Positions 8,869 through 17,262 of a stretch of 64,000 bases of DNA are shown one piece after another; the stretch's first letter is position 1; each line of letters starts with the position of its first letter. Under the pieces are notes generated by a model. The model ran no database searches. It was not told the DNA's origin and saw only the letters and a program-made list of their open reading frames with translations. The stretch is from assembly GCF_002795805.1 (NCBI RefSeq), contig NZ_CP018799.1, forward strand, positions 1,667,001-1,731,000. The letters run 5' to 3'. The position numbers were made by a program, and so were the translations under genes. The stretch is from Mariprofundus aestuarium (lineage in GTDB: Bacteria > Pseudomonadota > Zetaproteobacteria > Mariprofundales > Mariprofundaceae).

Positions 8869-10290
8869 TCAAAATTCCATCAATAGTCTGACCAGTCGCC
8901 TGACCGTACTGGAAAATAGTTTGTCGCTGTAAAAACTTCCGGCAATACGTTTGTTGGCTTCGGCAAGGGTTGGATAAGGAGCAATCATCGAAGCCATAGC
9001 CCCGACCTTCATCTTCTGGCTTATCGCCAGCACCCAAGGCTGAATCAACTCACCGGCATGAGGGCCGACAATACTTGCACCAAGTATCAACCCTTTCGGT
9101 GTTGTGATCACCTTGATCATCCCTTCGGTGCGCCTTTCCGCCTGCGCACGATCATTTTCGGAAAAACTCCAGCGAAGCACGCGAACTACCTTTCCTTCCT
9201 TGGTCGCATCGGCCTCACTCACACCTACGTGAGCCAACTCAGGATCACTGTAGGTCACCCAGGGAACCGCTGAGTAATCCACCTTGGCCGGCAACTTGAA
9301 CAGCATGTTGCGAAGCACAACACCTGCCTGATAAGACGCCATGTGGGTAAACTGATAAGGACCTGCAACATCGCCGATAGCAAACACCCGTCTGTTGCTC
9401 GTCCGTAGACGCGCATCTACTTCAACACCATGAGGCGTGTATGAAATGGCTGCAGCTTCAAGGTTCAGCCCGTTAACATTTGCCCGGCGGCCCGTAGCTA
9501 TCAACAGATGAGAACCAGTAGCGCACTGCGCTCCCGCATCGGTTTCACAGTGAATAGCGACCTGACCCTCCTGGGTTCTGCCGAGCTTCAGGTTGCGCCC
9601 ACCCTCATAAAATAGCACGCCTTCTTCACTGAGCCTGTCAATCACGACCCGGGCCAACTCTGGATCATCTTTCACCAGCAGTCTCGCCATCTCCACAACT
9701 GTGACTTTAGCACCCAGACGACGAAATGCCTGGGCCATCTCAATCCCTATGGGGCCACCACCAACTACAATCAGATGCTCAACAGCATCCCTGTTTTCGA
9801 AGATGTTTTCATTGGTGAAGTAAGAGACCTGATCCAACCCATCGATTGGAGGCACAAACGGTGAAGAGCCGGTTGCCAGTACAAAGTATTTCGCACGAAT
9901 CAACTGATCGCCCGCACGCACAGTCTGCTCATCTTCAAATGAGGCCGTCGCACGAATCACGTTGACCCCCAACCCTTCAAAGCGCTCCTGCGAATCATTC
10001 GGAGCAATTGCGTCGATCACCTCATGGAGGTGACGATGGACATCCTGCCAGTCTGTAGAAGGCTCACCCGCCTTCAGACCAAACTGACCGGCTTCACGAA
10101 TAGTCTGCGCCGCATGCGCAGCGGCAAGTAGTGCCTTGGAAGGAACACAGCCTGTGTTCAGGCAATCTCCCCCCATCTCACCCTTCTCGATGAGCACGAC
10201 ATTTGCCCCCATTTGGGATGCGCCGGCGGCAACACTCAGGCCACCGGAACCGGCTCCAATGACACAGATATCAACCTTGATTAGATCCAT
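8869..10290 (-). CDS. FAD-dependent pyridine nucleotide-disulfide oxidoreductase (dihydrolipoamide dehydrogenase/mercuric reductase-like)
   Basis: Class I flavin disulfide reductase of 473 residues. It has an FAD site GAGSGGLSVAAGA near residue 12, a redox-active CLNTGC in GGDCLNTGCVPSK, an NAD(P) site VVGGGPIGIEMAQ, the second FAD motif FAIGDVAG, and a C-terminal dimerisation domain. The C-terminal end lacks the HxxxxE catalytic pair in its usual lipoamide dehydrogenase form (HPTLAE); the sequence reads APYPTLAEA, so His is replaced by Tyr and the acceptor is uncertain. It is coupled to the TVP38 gene upstream (TAATG, 1-base overlap). This pairing recurs in many bacteria and its role is not settled. 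No MerA-type HMA domain or C-terminal Cys pair is seen. Confidence 0.85.
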   Translation of the reverse strand: MDLIKVDICVIGAGSGGLSVAAGASQMGANVVLIEKGEMGGDCLNTGCVPSKALLAAAHAAQTIREAGQFGLKAGEPSTDWQDVHRHLHEVIDAIAPNDSQERFEGLGVNVIRATASFEDEQTVRAGDQLIRAKYFVLATGSSPFVPPIDGLDQVSYFTNENIFENRDAVEHLIVVGGGPIGIEMAQAFRRLGAKVTVVEMARLLVKDDPELARVVIDRLSEEGVLFYEGGRNLKLGRTQEGQVAIHCETDAGAQCATGSHLLIATGRRANVNGLNLEAAAISYTPHGVEVDARLRTSNRRVFAIGDVAGPYQFTHMASYQAGVVLRNMLFKLPAKVDYSAVPWVTYSDPELAHVGVSEADATKEGKVVRVLRWSFSENDRAQAERRTEGMIKVITTPKGLILGASIVGPHAGELIQPWVLAISQKMKVGAMASMIAPYPTLAEANKRIAGSFYSDKLFSSTVRRLVRLLMEF

Positions 10291-11027
10291 TACTGAATCT
10301 CCTCAATTGCCGGCTTACGAAAATGTTTATAGATAACTGGAGTCAGACTCAACAGTGCCAATCCAAGCAGGGCGCCCACAACCTCCGGTGTCATCACACC
10401 TCGCATCGTGATCCCCTCCCCCCGGTCAAGCACACTTCCGAGCCCCGATCCGGCCAGCGCATAGACAAATGTCGCTGGTATGATGCCGAAGAAGGTAGCA
10501 ATGAAATAAACTCGCAGTGGCACACCAAGAAAGGCCGGAACGAGATTGACCAGAAAAAACGGGAAGATCGGAACCAGCCTTAAGACAAACATATAGCTCA
10601 ATGCATTCTCTGCAAAACCCGCCTGCATTTTTTTTACGCTTTGGCCTGCTCTGGCCAGCAGATAATCACCAATCGAGGTTTTGGCGACCAGAAAAAGTGC
10701 CACCGCCCCAATCGTCGCTCCGGTCACTGAATACAGACCTCCGGGAAGTGCTCCAAAGAGAAATCCACCACTAACTGTCATCACCAAACCACCAGGCAGT
10801 GAAAAAGCGACAACAGCAATGTAGGCAAGGATGAAGATCAGAGGGGCTGCTACTGCATAGGCCGACACCCACTCCAGCAACAGCGCACGATGCTCACTTA
10901 AAACATCAAAGCTGAGGTGTCGGCCCAGATCGAAATAGAGGGACAATGCCAGCACTACGCCAATAGCCAACAGGGGAAATATACGTCTCAGCAAATCACT
11001 CTCTCTCTTCTTCATATCTATTTTCAT
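10290..11027 (-). CDS. TVP38/TMEM64 family (DedA-like, SNARE-associated) membrane protein
   Basis: Inner-membrane protein of the VTT/DedA superfamily, members of which are lipid scramblases or flippases in several organisms. It shows about five hydrophobic segments plus the family core [18 protein letters not shown] and the late [20 protein letters not shown] segment. The frame is open further upstream, but that part overlaps the prfC promoter and is not protein-like. Starts at ATG 11030, 11027 or 11015 are possible; AAGAGG lies just upstream. It is translationally coupled to the downstream FAD oxidoreductase and faces prfC divergently. Confidence 0.82.
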   Translation of the reverse strand: MKIDMKKRESDLLRRIFPLLAIGVVLALSLYFDLGRHLSFDVLSEHRALLLEWVSAYAVAAPLIFILAYIAVVAFSLPGGLVMTVSGGFLFGALPGGLYSVTGATIGAVALFLVAKTSIGDYLLARAGQSVKKMQAGFAENALSYMFVLRLVPIFPFFLVNLVPAFLGVPLRVYFIATFFGIIPATFVYALAGSGLGSVLDRGEGITMRGVMTPEVVGALLGLALLSLTPVIYKHFRKPAIEEIQ

Positions 11028-11082
11028 CATCCTCTTGGTCGAACAAACACGTCCGAGATTACACATAAATCGAAACAGATAT

Positions 11083-11111
11083 TCCACAAGCTGTAACGAG
11101 TTCGCTACACT
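11083..11111 (+). promoter_or_regulatory. Candidate sigma70-type promoter of prfC
   Basis: TCCACA (11083-11088), a 17-base spacer and TACACT (11106-11111). Transcription would start near 11118, leaving a short leader with AGGAG before ATG 11137. The same CGCTACACT block recurs before darP. Confidence 0.45.
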
Positions 11112-11136
11112 GCGCCCCTTTGCAGGAGTAGCCCAC

Positions 11137-12729
11137 ATGAGTTTGCAGTCAGAAATCGAGAAACGTCGCACCTTCGGTATCATTTCACACCCGGATGCCG
11201 GTAAAACCACGCTGACTGAAAAGCTGCTGATGTTCGGTGGCGCGATTCAGATGGCCGGTGCCGTCAAAGCCCGTAAAGCCACTCGCCATGCCACCTCAGA
11301 CTGGATGAAGATTGAGCAGGAGCGTGGCATCTCGGTCGCCTCTTCCGTTATGAAGTTCAATTATAAGATCGATAAAAAAGACTTTGAGATCAATCTGCTT
11401 GATACGCCGGGCCATCAGGATTTTTCCGAGGATACCTATCGTGTTCTCACCGCTGTTGATTCAGCCATGATGGTGATCGATTCAGGTAAGGGCGTAGAAC
11501 CACAGACTGAAAAGCTGATGGAGGTGTGCCGCATGCGTAACACCCCTATCGTCACCTTTATCAACAAACTCGACCGCGAAGGTCTGGAGCCACTCGATAT
11601 CCTCGCCGATATTGAGGAGAAGCTGCAGATCGAGTGCGCCCCGATGACCTGGCCCATTGGCATGGGGAAATCATTCAAGGGGGTTTATAACCTCTATAAG
11701 AAGGAGCTGAACCTCTTCAAGGCTGGTTCTGAAACCGCTGATATCAAGGTGGTTCATATCGAAGACCTGAACGACCCCAAGCTAGATGAACTACTAGGGC
11801 CTCAGGCTGATGAACTGCGCGACAACATTGAACTGCTTGAAGGGGCTGCCGACCCATTTGATCTCGAACACTTTCTGGCTGGCAGTCAGTCACCGGTATT
11901 CTTCGGCTCTGCCGTTAACAACTTCGGTGTTAAAGAGCTGCTCGATGCCTTCTGTGAATTTGCCCCCCACCCTGGCCCGCGCAAGGCGGTGGAACGAGCC
12001 GTGAATCCTGATGAAAAGGATTTCTCCGGCTTCTGCTTTAAGATTCAGGCAAACATGGATCCGGCGCATCGCGACCGCATCGCATTCTTCCGAATCTGCT
12101 CCGGAAAATTCGAGAAAGGCATGAGCGTGCGTCACCATCGCATTAATAAGGATGTCAAAATCGCCAATGCAGTGATCTTCATGTCACAGGATCGCGCTCA
12201 TGTCGAAGAGGCATATGCAGGTGACATCATCGGCATTCACAACCACGGCACGATCAAGATTGGTGATACCTTCACCACGAAGGAGCAACTGAAATTTACC
12301 GGCATTCCGAATTTTGCACCGGAACTGTTCCGTCGCGTGCGCCTGAAAGATCCGATGAAGCGCAAGCAGCTGCACAAGGGGTTGATCCAGCTTTCCGAAG
12401 AGGGTGCCGTGCAGGTATTCAAAACCAATCTTGGTGGCGACTACATCTTAGGCGCTGTAGGCGTACTGCAGTTCGATGTGACCGTTGCACGGCTGAATGC
12501 GGAATATAAGGTGGATGCCGATTATGTCGGCACCGATTTCCAGATCGCGCGCTGGATCACCTGTGATGACGAGAAGAAACTAGCCGAATTCACCCGACTG
12601 TTTGACTCAGCATTGGCAGAAGATGCAGATGGCTTCCTCGCCTATCTGGCACCAAGTGCTTGGAAACTCAACTACACCGAAGAGCAGTGGCCTGAGATCA
12701 CCTTCCATAAGACGCGAGAGCACATATAA
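11137..12729 (+). CDS. prfC: Peptide chain release factor 3 (RF3)
   Basis: GTPase that recycles RF1/RF2 from the ribosome after termination. The 530-residue length matches E. coli RF3 (529). G1 is [14 protein letters not shown]3 is [13 protein letters not shown]4 is NKLD. The RF3-specific stretch [25 protein letters not shown] and later [19 protein letters not shown] are present. I chose ATG 11137 with CAGGAG 8 bases upstream, although the frame is open from 11035. It is a single gene with its own promoter, divergent from the TVP38 operon. Confidence 0.96.
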   Translation: MSLQSEIEKRRTFGIISHPDAGKTTLTEKLLMFGGAIQMAGAVKARKATRHATSDWMKIEQERGISVASSVMKFNYKIDKKDFEINLLDTPGHQDFSEDTYRVLTAVDSAMMVIDSGKGVEPQTEKLMEVCRMRNTPIVTFINKLDREGLEPLDILADIEEKLQIECAPMTWPIGMGKSFKGVYNLYKKELNLFKAGSETADIKVVHIEDLNDPKLDELLGPQADELRDNIELLEGAADPFDLEHFLAGSQSPVFFGSAVNNFGVKELLDAFCEFAPHPGPRKAVERAVNPDEKDFSGFCFKIQANMDPAHRDRIAFFRICSGKFEKGMSVRHHRINKDVKIANAVIFMSQDRAHVEEAYAGDIIGIHNHGTIKIGDTFTTKEQLKFTGIPNFAPELFRRVRLKDPMKRKQLHKGLIQLSEEGAVQVFKTNLGGDYILGAVGVLQFDVTVARLNAEYKVDADYVGTDFQIARWITCDDEKKLAEFTRLFDSALAEDADGFLAYLAPSAWKLNYTEEQWPEITFHKTREHI

Positions 12730-12732
12730 ATC

Positions 12733-12897
12733 AGACACTGATGGACGCAGATATTCGCAGATAGAAACTTTGAAAACAGTGGGTATCGTTCACTGATCTT
12801 CCCTGCATTTCTTATGCTTATCTTTATCTATGCCCGCAAGGTGAATTGCGCTTGCGCAAGAGAGGTTGCCCTGGGGGATCGGCGTAAATCAGTGTCT
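12733..12897. repeat. 165-bp segment bounded by 16-bp imperfect inverted repeats (MITE-like)
   Basis: AGACACTGATGGACGC (12733-12748) and GCGTAAATCAGTGTCT (12882-12897) pair at 14 of 16 positions. The space between holds no gene. It contains a short direct repeat CGCAGATATTCGCAGAT and GC-rich palindromes (TTGCGCTTGCGCAA). It sits between prfC and the darP promoter. No transposase is present and no target-site duplication is obvious. Confidence 0.4.
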
Positions 12898-12909
12898 AAA
12901 AAATTGCAT

Positions 12910-12938
12910 AGGACAGCTTGGAACAGGCTCGCTACACT
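12910..12938 (+). promoter_or_regulatory. Candidate promoter of darP, placed for a leaderless transcript
   Basis: AGGACA (12910-12915), 17 bases, TACACT (12933-12938). The predicted transcription start, about 7 bases on, coincides with ATG 12945, and no Shine-Dalgarno precedes that ATG. Confidence 0.45.
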
Positions 12939-12944
12939 TGCCGC

Positions 12945-13454
12945 ATGTATGATACATATGATGAAGAACACGAAAACATCGGGCGGCTGAACAAGACCCA
13001 GCAAAAGCGCGAAATTGCAGAACTTCATGATCTGGCCAAGAGCCTCTCCAAGCTGGATCCTGTAGCTCTTGAAAAAATGGATCTGCCTAAAGAGCTGCTC
13101 CAGGCTCTGATTGCGGTGCAAGGCATGAAACACACCGCTGAAAAGCGGCAGTTCAAGTTTATTGTTAAACTTCTACGCCAGATTGAAACCGAATCATTCC
13201 ATGAAACCATTGCAGAACTTGATGCAAAGAAAGAGGAGCAGGATAAAAACTTTCACCGCACCGAACGATGGCGCGATCGTCTGATCGCAGAGGGTCAGGG
13301 TGCAATGACTGAGTTTATGGATATCTACCCGCAAGCTGATGCTAGCCAGATCAGGCAGTTGGTTCGCAATATCAACAAAGAGATCGCGCAGAACAAACCG
13401 CATAAATCTTCCCGCGTTCTCTTCCGGCTTCTTCGCGATGTTATCTGCCAATAA
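12945..13454 (+). CDS. darP: Ribosome-associated protein DarP/YjgA (DUF615)
   Basis: Factor bound to late 50S assembly intermediates in E. coli. At 169 residues it has family length. It is highly charged and helical, with an acidic N-terminus (DEEHEN) as in YjgA. Core features QFKFIVKLLRQ, RWRDRLIAEG and the C-terminal NKPHKSSRVLFRLLRD match the family pattern. An upstream TTG (12918) in the same frame would lie on the promoter, so ATG 12945 is preferred even though no ribosome site is visible. It is a single-gene unit; a short gap separates it from the cytochrome gene. Confidence 0.85.
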   Translation: MYDTYDEEHENIGRLNKTQQKREIAELHDLAKSLSKLDPVALEKMDLPKELLQALIAVQGMKHTAEKRQFKFIVKLLRQIETESFHETIAELDAKKEEQDKNFHRTERWRDRLIAEGQGAMTEFMDIYPQADASQIRQLVRNINKEIAQNKPHKSSRVLFRLLRDVICQ

Positions 13455-13528
13455 CAGGGTAGTATAACATTCATTTATTTGCGCCATTTGTGTTAGAATA
13501 ATCACCATTCAACCATGAGAGGTTCATC

Positions 13529-13912
13529 ATGAAACGCATCCTCACTCCGGCACTATCCATTTTTCTAGCTATTGGACTCATCTCCTGTGGCGATAGTGGC
13601 GATGGCATTGTCGGCAAAACAATGCAGAACATTGCAAATGAGTCTCTTCCCGGGGCCGATATTGTCCGCACGGAGTGCGGTTCATGTCATTACCTCGACA
13701 AAACTGTCCGCAAGGTCGGCCCATCACTCATGGGTATCTATGGTCAAGCTCCCAGAACCAAGGGCATCCCCTTTGAAAAATGGGATGAGGCTTCACTGGA
13801 TGCATGGATTGAAAACCCGACTGCTGTACACCCTGAAACACGCATGAAGATCCCTGGCATCAAGGATGCAGAAAAACGTGCACTTATCATCGAGTACCTG
13901 AAACAGATTTAA
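13529..13912 (+). CDS. Lipoprotein c-type cytochrome (class I, monohaem)
   Basis: A 127-residue periplasmic electron carrier anchored by lipid: the signal ends in lipobox LISC (Cys about residue 20). The haem c motif CGSCH is near residue 50, followed by the KVGPSLMGIYG loop typical of mitochondrial-type cytochromes c. A late TRMKIPG supplies the probable axial Met. AGAGG sits 6 bases before ATG 13529. A membrane-tethered cytochrome c is a natural donor to the aa3 oxidase encoded further on, but that link is inference. It is convergent with the membrane protein gene at 13925. Confidence 0.85.
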   Translation: MKRILTPALSIFLAIGLISCGDSGDGIVGKTMQNIANESLPGADIVRTECGSCHYLDKTVRKVGPSLMGIYGQAPRTKGIPFEKWDEASLDAWIENPTAVHPETRMKIPGIKDAEKRALIIEYLKQI

Positions 13913-13924
13913 GGCTTCTGCTTT

Positions 13925-14332
13925 TCAATCGATCGCTGATGAGAGGCCTTCAATCATAATAAACAACATCATCCTGAATTTAACATAGAGCACCGTGATC
14001 AGCGTGGCGCTTATGGCCGTGATCGACAACGGATGCATCGTTGAATTTTTCATTACCAGTCGTGGCATCAGTATTGCGCCACCCATAACGCCGGAACCGA
14101 TCGACTGTAAAATCACCAGAAAAACTTTAATGGCAGGTATTGATGGCACTGCATCCAGGCTACCGAATATCACCAGCGTCAGTGCCACAAACCCCACCCA
14201 CGGTAGATAGATAAAAAGGTATTCGATAAAGCTGATCTGCACATCTTTACGTCGTCCCAGAAAGATGATCGCAATGGCGATCAAGTTGGCTGGCACCAGA
14301 TAGAAAAGAAAAGAGACAAGATAATCGTTCAT
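13925..14332 (-). CDS. Hypothetical four-helix membrane protein
   Basis: 135 residues, about four transmembrane helices separated by short loops (RRKDVQIS, then a KNSTMH loop). I recognise no family motif. GGAGGG lies 11 bases before ATG 14332. It lies between a cytochrome c gene and a sco gene, facing both, so a role around respiratory assembly is possible but unsupported. Confidence 0.6.
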   Translation of the reverse strand: MNDYLVSFLFYLVPANLIAIAIIFLGRRKDVQISFIEYLFIYLPWVGFVALTLVIFGSLDAVPSIPAIKVFLVILQSIGSGVMGGAILMPRLVMKNSTMHPLSITAISATLITVLYVKFRMMLFIMIEGLSSAID

Positions 14333-14429
14333 GCAGGCAAGCTCCCTCCTGTATTGACCTGTTTGCTGATGCTATGCTTCGAAGCCAGTAAACGGAAACT
14401 TATAAAGTAGTGTGTGGAGAACCCATCTG

Positions 14430-15026
14430 ATGATCAAAAAATTCGGTCTATTTCCGATCTTTCTTCTGATTGCAGCAATAGGCATGGTTGCGTTCGGTGC
14501 TTATAACCTGAACAAGATGCCGGAAACGAAGTACCCAATGTTCAATGCCGAATTCTCGCTGCACAGTGGCAGTGGTTCGGTCTCATTCAATGATCTTGCC
14601 GGCAAGGTCAGCGTGGTATTCTTCGGTTACACCCACTGCCCCGATGTCTGCCCAGCCACACTGGTCAATTTCGGCCATGCATTGAAGATGCTGGGTGATG
14701 AGGAGCGCAGCAAGGTGCGTGCAGTTTTCATCTCGCTGGATCACGAGCGTGATACGCCTGAAATGGTTTCAAAATACACCCGCTTCTTTCATCCTGAGAT
14801 CATCGGCCTGACCGGTAACGAAGCAGAGGTTGCCGCTGCAGCCAAAGCATTCATGGTTCCCAGCGAAAAGAATGCACCAAATGCCAAGGGTAACTACACC
14901 ATGAACCACGGCACCTATCTCTACGTGGTCCGCCCTGACGGCAAACTGGGTGAGTTAGCCAGCCACCAGGACAGCGCGGAAAAGATCGTGGCCTCCCTGC
15001 GCAAATGGATCAAGTGGGCTGAATAA
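14430..15026 (+). CDS. SCO1/SenC family copper chaperone (first of three)
   Basis: Thioredoxin-fold protein that delivers copper to or reduces the CuA site of cytochrome oxidase. It has an N-terminal membrane anchor, then FFGYTHCPDVCPATL with the CxxxC copper motif, SLDHERDTPE, and the third ligand His in MNHGTYLYVV. Length is 198 residues from ATG 14430, which has GGAGA 9 bases upstream; a GTG 18 bases earlier is less likely. It lies 30 kb from the oxidase operon, unlike the sco genes at 43.3 and 47.4 kb. Confidence 0.9.
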   Translation: MIKKFGLFPIFLLIAAIGMVAFGAYNLNKMPETKYPMFNAEFSLHSGSGSVSFNDLAGKVSVVFFGYTHCPDVCPATLVNFGHALKMLGDEERSKVRAVFISLDHERDTPEMVSKYTRFFHPEIIGLTGNEAEVAAAAKAFMVPSEKNAPNAKGNYTMNHGTYLYVVRPDGKLGELASHQDSAEKIVASLRKWIKWAE

Positions 15027-15085
15027 TCTCTGGGAGTTAACCTGCTTCTTTTGAAGCCTTATATCTTCAAGAGGCATACCCCTCG

Positions 15086-15107
15086 CCGCTTCCGGCGGTG
15101 GTCTCAA
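15086..15107 (-). repeat. REP-like palindromic repeat, copy A
   Basis: On the minus strand this reads TTGAGAC then CACCGCCGGAAGCGG. It matches copy B (34520-34541) at 20 of 22 bases. It sits inside a larger hairpin (CCCCT...AGGGG, about 15079-15111) between the convergent sco and ribD genes. Confidence 0.5.
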
Positions 15108-15155
15108 GGGGTGGTGCAGTCATTCAGGTTGGCAAGAAAGTAGCGGGGATCTTGT

Positions 15156-16283
15156 TCAATCGGGGTAGATCACATTACCTCGAATCATCACATCATTACC
15201 CAGCTTACGATATTTGATATCTGCCAGTCGAAGCGCATGATCCAGCGTCTCCACCCCTGTACCATTCCAGAGTGAAACTGCATCACGGCCGCCGATCAGG
15301 ATTGGCGCCTGATAGAGCACCACCTCACTGGTGAAATGAGCGTCGAAAAATGAGGCGTGCAAACAACCACCACCCTCCAGAAGCAGGTGAAGATATCCGT
15401 CCTGAGCCAGATGTTTGAGGATTGCGTCGAGCGAATTCAACTTCTCGATCTGGACGCCCGCCTCTCGCCATTTTTCGGTATGTTCGTTGAAACTGCGCAC
15501 ATAAAAACGTGTTGGGGCATCATCAGAGAGCAGTTTACTCTCCTGAGAAAAATGCGGCGTCTCAAAGCAGAGCACCACCCTGAGAGGGACACTCCCCTTC
15601 ACCTCGACATCGCGCACCGTCAGTGAAGGGTTGTCAAAATGGAGTGTTCCAGCGCCAACAACAATCGCATCAACCTGAGCTCTTATTGCCTGCGCATGCA
15701 GGCGTGACTCTGGCCCACTGATCCACTGCGAATGCTGGCTGTGCGTGGCAAGCTTACCATCTAGCGAAATGGCGGCCTTGGCTGTCACATAGGGACGCCC
15801 TGTCTTCATATAATGGAAAAATGGCAGATTCAGCTTGTCAGCCTCATCCTTCATAAAGCCGCCGATCACATTGATACGGGCAGCGACTAACACCTTGGCT
15901 CCTCCCGCCATTTTCGGGTTTGGATCAGATGATGCGTATATAACATCTGTTATGCCGGAGCTTCGGATGGCATCGGTACAGGCGGGGGTCCGGCCATGGG
16001 CAGCACAAGGCTCCAGTGTCACATAGAGTGTCGCACCCTGCGCATTTTCACCGGCCTTCTCAATCGCCATCGCTTCGGCATGCAATCCGCCCGGATATGC
16101 GTGCCATCCCTCGCCCACAACCTCGCCGCTTTTGCCTACCACCACAGCACCCACGCGCGGATTCGGATGCGTCGAACCAATGCCTCGCTTGGCGAGCTCA
16201 ATGGCACGCTGCATAAAGGGTTCGTGATGTTTCCGCTCAGGCTCAGTCAACATGCGATCAGCATGGCGGTTTCCATTTTCCAA
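15156..16283 (-). CDS. ribD: Bifunctional riboflavin biosynthesis deaminase/reductase
   Basis: Catalyses the second and third steps of riboflavin synthesis. The N-terminal cytidine-deaminase-like domain has the zinc site HAEAMAIEKAG plus PCAAHGRTPAC. The C-terminal reductase domain starts about residue 160 (RPYVTAKAAISLDGKLAT) and has the LLEGGG motif. The 375 residues match bacterial RibD. The start is uncertain: ATG 16283 has only a weak upstream GATTTGG, and ATG 16253 also fits. No FMN riboswitch is visible and no other rib genes adjoin. It is divergent from yaaA. Confidence 0.93.
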   Translation of the reverse strand: MENGNRHADRMLTEPERKHHEPFMQRAIELAKRGIGSTHPNPRVGAVVVGKSGEVVGEGWHAYPGGLHAEAMAIEKAGENAQGATLYVTLEPCAAHGRTPACTDAIRSSGITDVIYASSDPNPKMAGGAKVLVAARINVIGGFMKDEADKLNLPFFHYMKTGRPYVTAKAAISLDGKLATHSQHSQWISGPESRLHAQAIRAQVDAIVVGAGTLHFDNPSLTVRDVEVKGSVPLRVVLCFETPHFSQESKLLSDDAPTRFYVRSFNEHTEKWREAGVQIEKLNSLDAILKHLAQDGYLHLLLEGGGCLHASFFDAHFTSEVVLYQAPILIGGRDAVSLWNGTGVETLDHALRLADIKYRKLGNDVMIRGNVIYPD

Positions 16284-16349
16284 ATCAAGTCGAAAAACCT
16301 CTGGTTGAGAGGGGATGCAACAATTTCCAATAGTGCTTAGGTTTCCCCC

Positions 16350-17114
16350 ATGCTGATCGTTATTTCACCTGCCAAAAAACTCGATTTCAAAGCGCCTGCG
16401 CCCGTTGCCGATTTCACCCAGCCGGATCTCCTGATCCATGCTGCCGAGCTGATTACTCTCATGCAGGAGAAGGACAGCTTTGAGATTGGCGACTTGATGA
16501 AGCTCTCAATGAATCTAGCCGACCTGAATATGGAGCGGTTTCAACAGTGGCATACCCCGTTCACATCAGAGAACGCCAAACAGGCGATCTTTGCCTTCAG
16601 CGGCGATGTCTACCAGGGACTGGATGCAAGCTCTCTGGACGCTGAGGCAGTTGCATTCATGCAGCAGCACCTGCGCATCCTCTCGGGGCTCTACGGCACG
16701 TTGCGCCCGCTTGACTTGATGCAACCCTACCGCCTTGAGATGGGCACAAGGCTTGCCAATGATCGCGGTCGCAATCTTTACGAGTTCTGGGGCGACATCA
16801 TCACCGACAGCGTGAACAGCGCGCTGGCTGAACAGGGTGATGATATCCTGATCAACCTCGCCTCCAGCGAATATTTCAGCTCGATCAAAACAGCCAACAT
16901 CAACGGGACCATCATCACACCTGTGTTCAAAGAGCTGCGCAAAGGTGCATACCGTATCATCAGCTTCAACGCCAAAAAGGCGCGCGGCTATATGAGCAGG
17001 TATATGATTGAAAACAGGCTAACAAACCCCGAGGAGCTCAAGGCATTCGATGTCGCTGATTATGCCTTCAATGCCGACCTCTCATCATCCAGCGAGTTTG
17101 TCTTTACGCGCTGA
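16350..17114 (+). CDS. yaaA: Peroxide stress protein YaaA (DUF328)
   Basis: Family protein that lowers free iron during peroxide stress in E. coli and binds DNA. It begins with the hallmark MLIVISPAKKLDF, then FSGDVYQGLDA, LSGLYGTLRPLDLMQPYRLEMGT, and near the end FNAKKARGYMSRYMI. 254 residues, full length. For an organism with heavy iron and oxygen traffic this role is plausible; the function is from family knowledge only. Confidence 0.93.
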   Translation: MLIVISPAKKLDFKAPAPVADFTQPDLLIHAAELITLMQEKDSFEIGDLMKLSMNLADLNMERFQQWHTPFTSENAKQAIFAFSGDVYQGLDASSLDAEAVAFMQQHLRILSGLYGTLRPLDLMQPYRLEMGTRLANDRGRNLYEFWGDIITDSVNSALAEQGDDILINLASSEYFSSIKTANINGTIITPVFKELRKGAYRIISFNAKKARGYMSRYMIENRLTNPEELKAFDVADYAFNADLSSSSEFVFTR

Positions 17115-17207
17115 TAGCTGCCTAGCCATAGAAGCAAACTGGAATTTGAGATGCTTCCATGGATGTGTATATATAGTTGGTTCTCTCTCCTTTCTTGCAT
17201 GCCCCTC

Positions 17208-17236
17208 ATAAAAAAGGGCGCAGCTTTCGCCACACC
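17208..17236 (-). terminator. Rho-independent terminator after metY
   Basis: On the minus strand, an 8-bp stem with three G-U pairs (17217-17224 with 17229-17236) closes a GAAA tetraloop and is followed by CTTTTTT. Confidence 0.7.
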
Positions 17237-17262
17237 CTCTGTTTTAATGCTCACACGGCTAC

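Noticed and set aside
11030-11210. 60-residue N-terminal extension of the TVP38 protein
   Set aside because: It overlaps the prfC promoter and start on the other strand. The composition is not protein-like and the membrane family begins near the internal ATGs.
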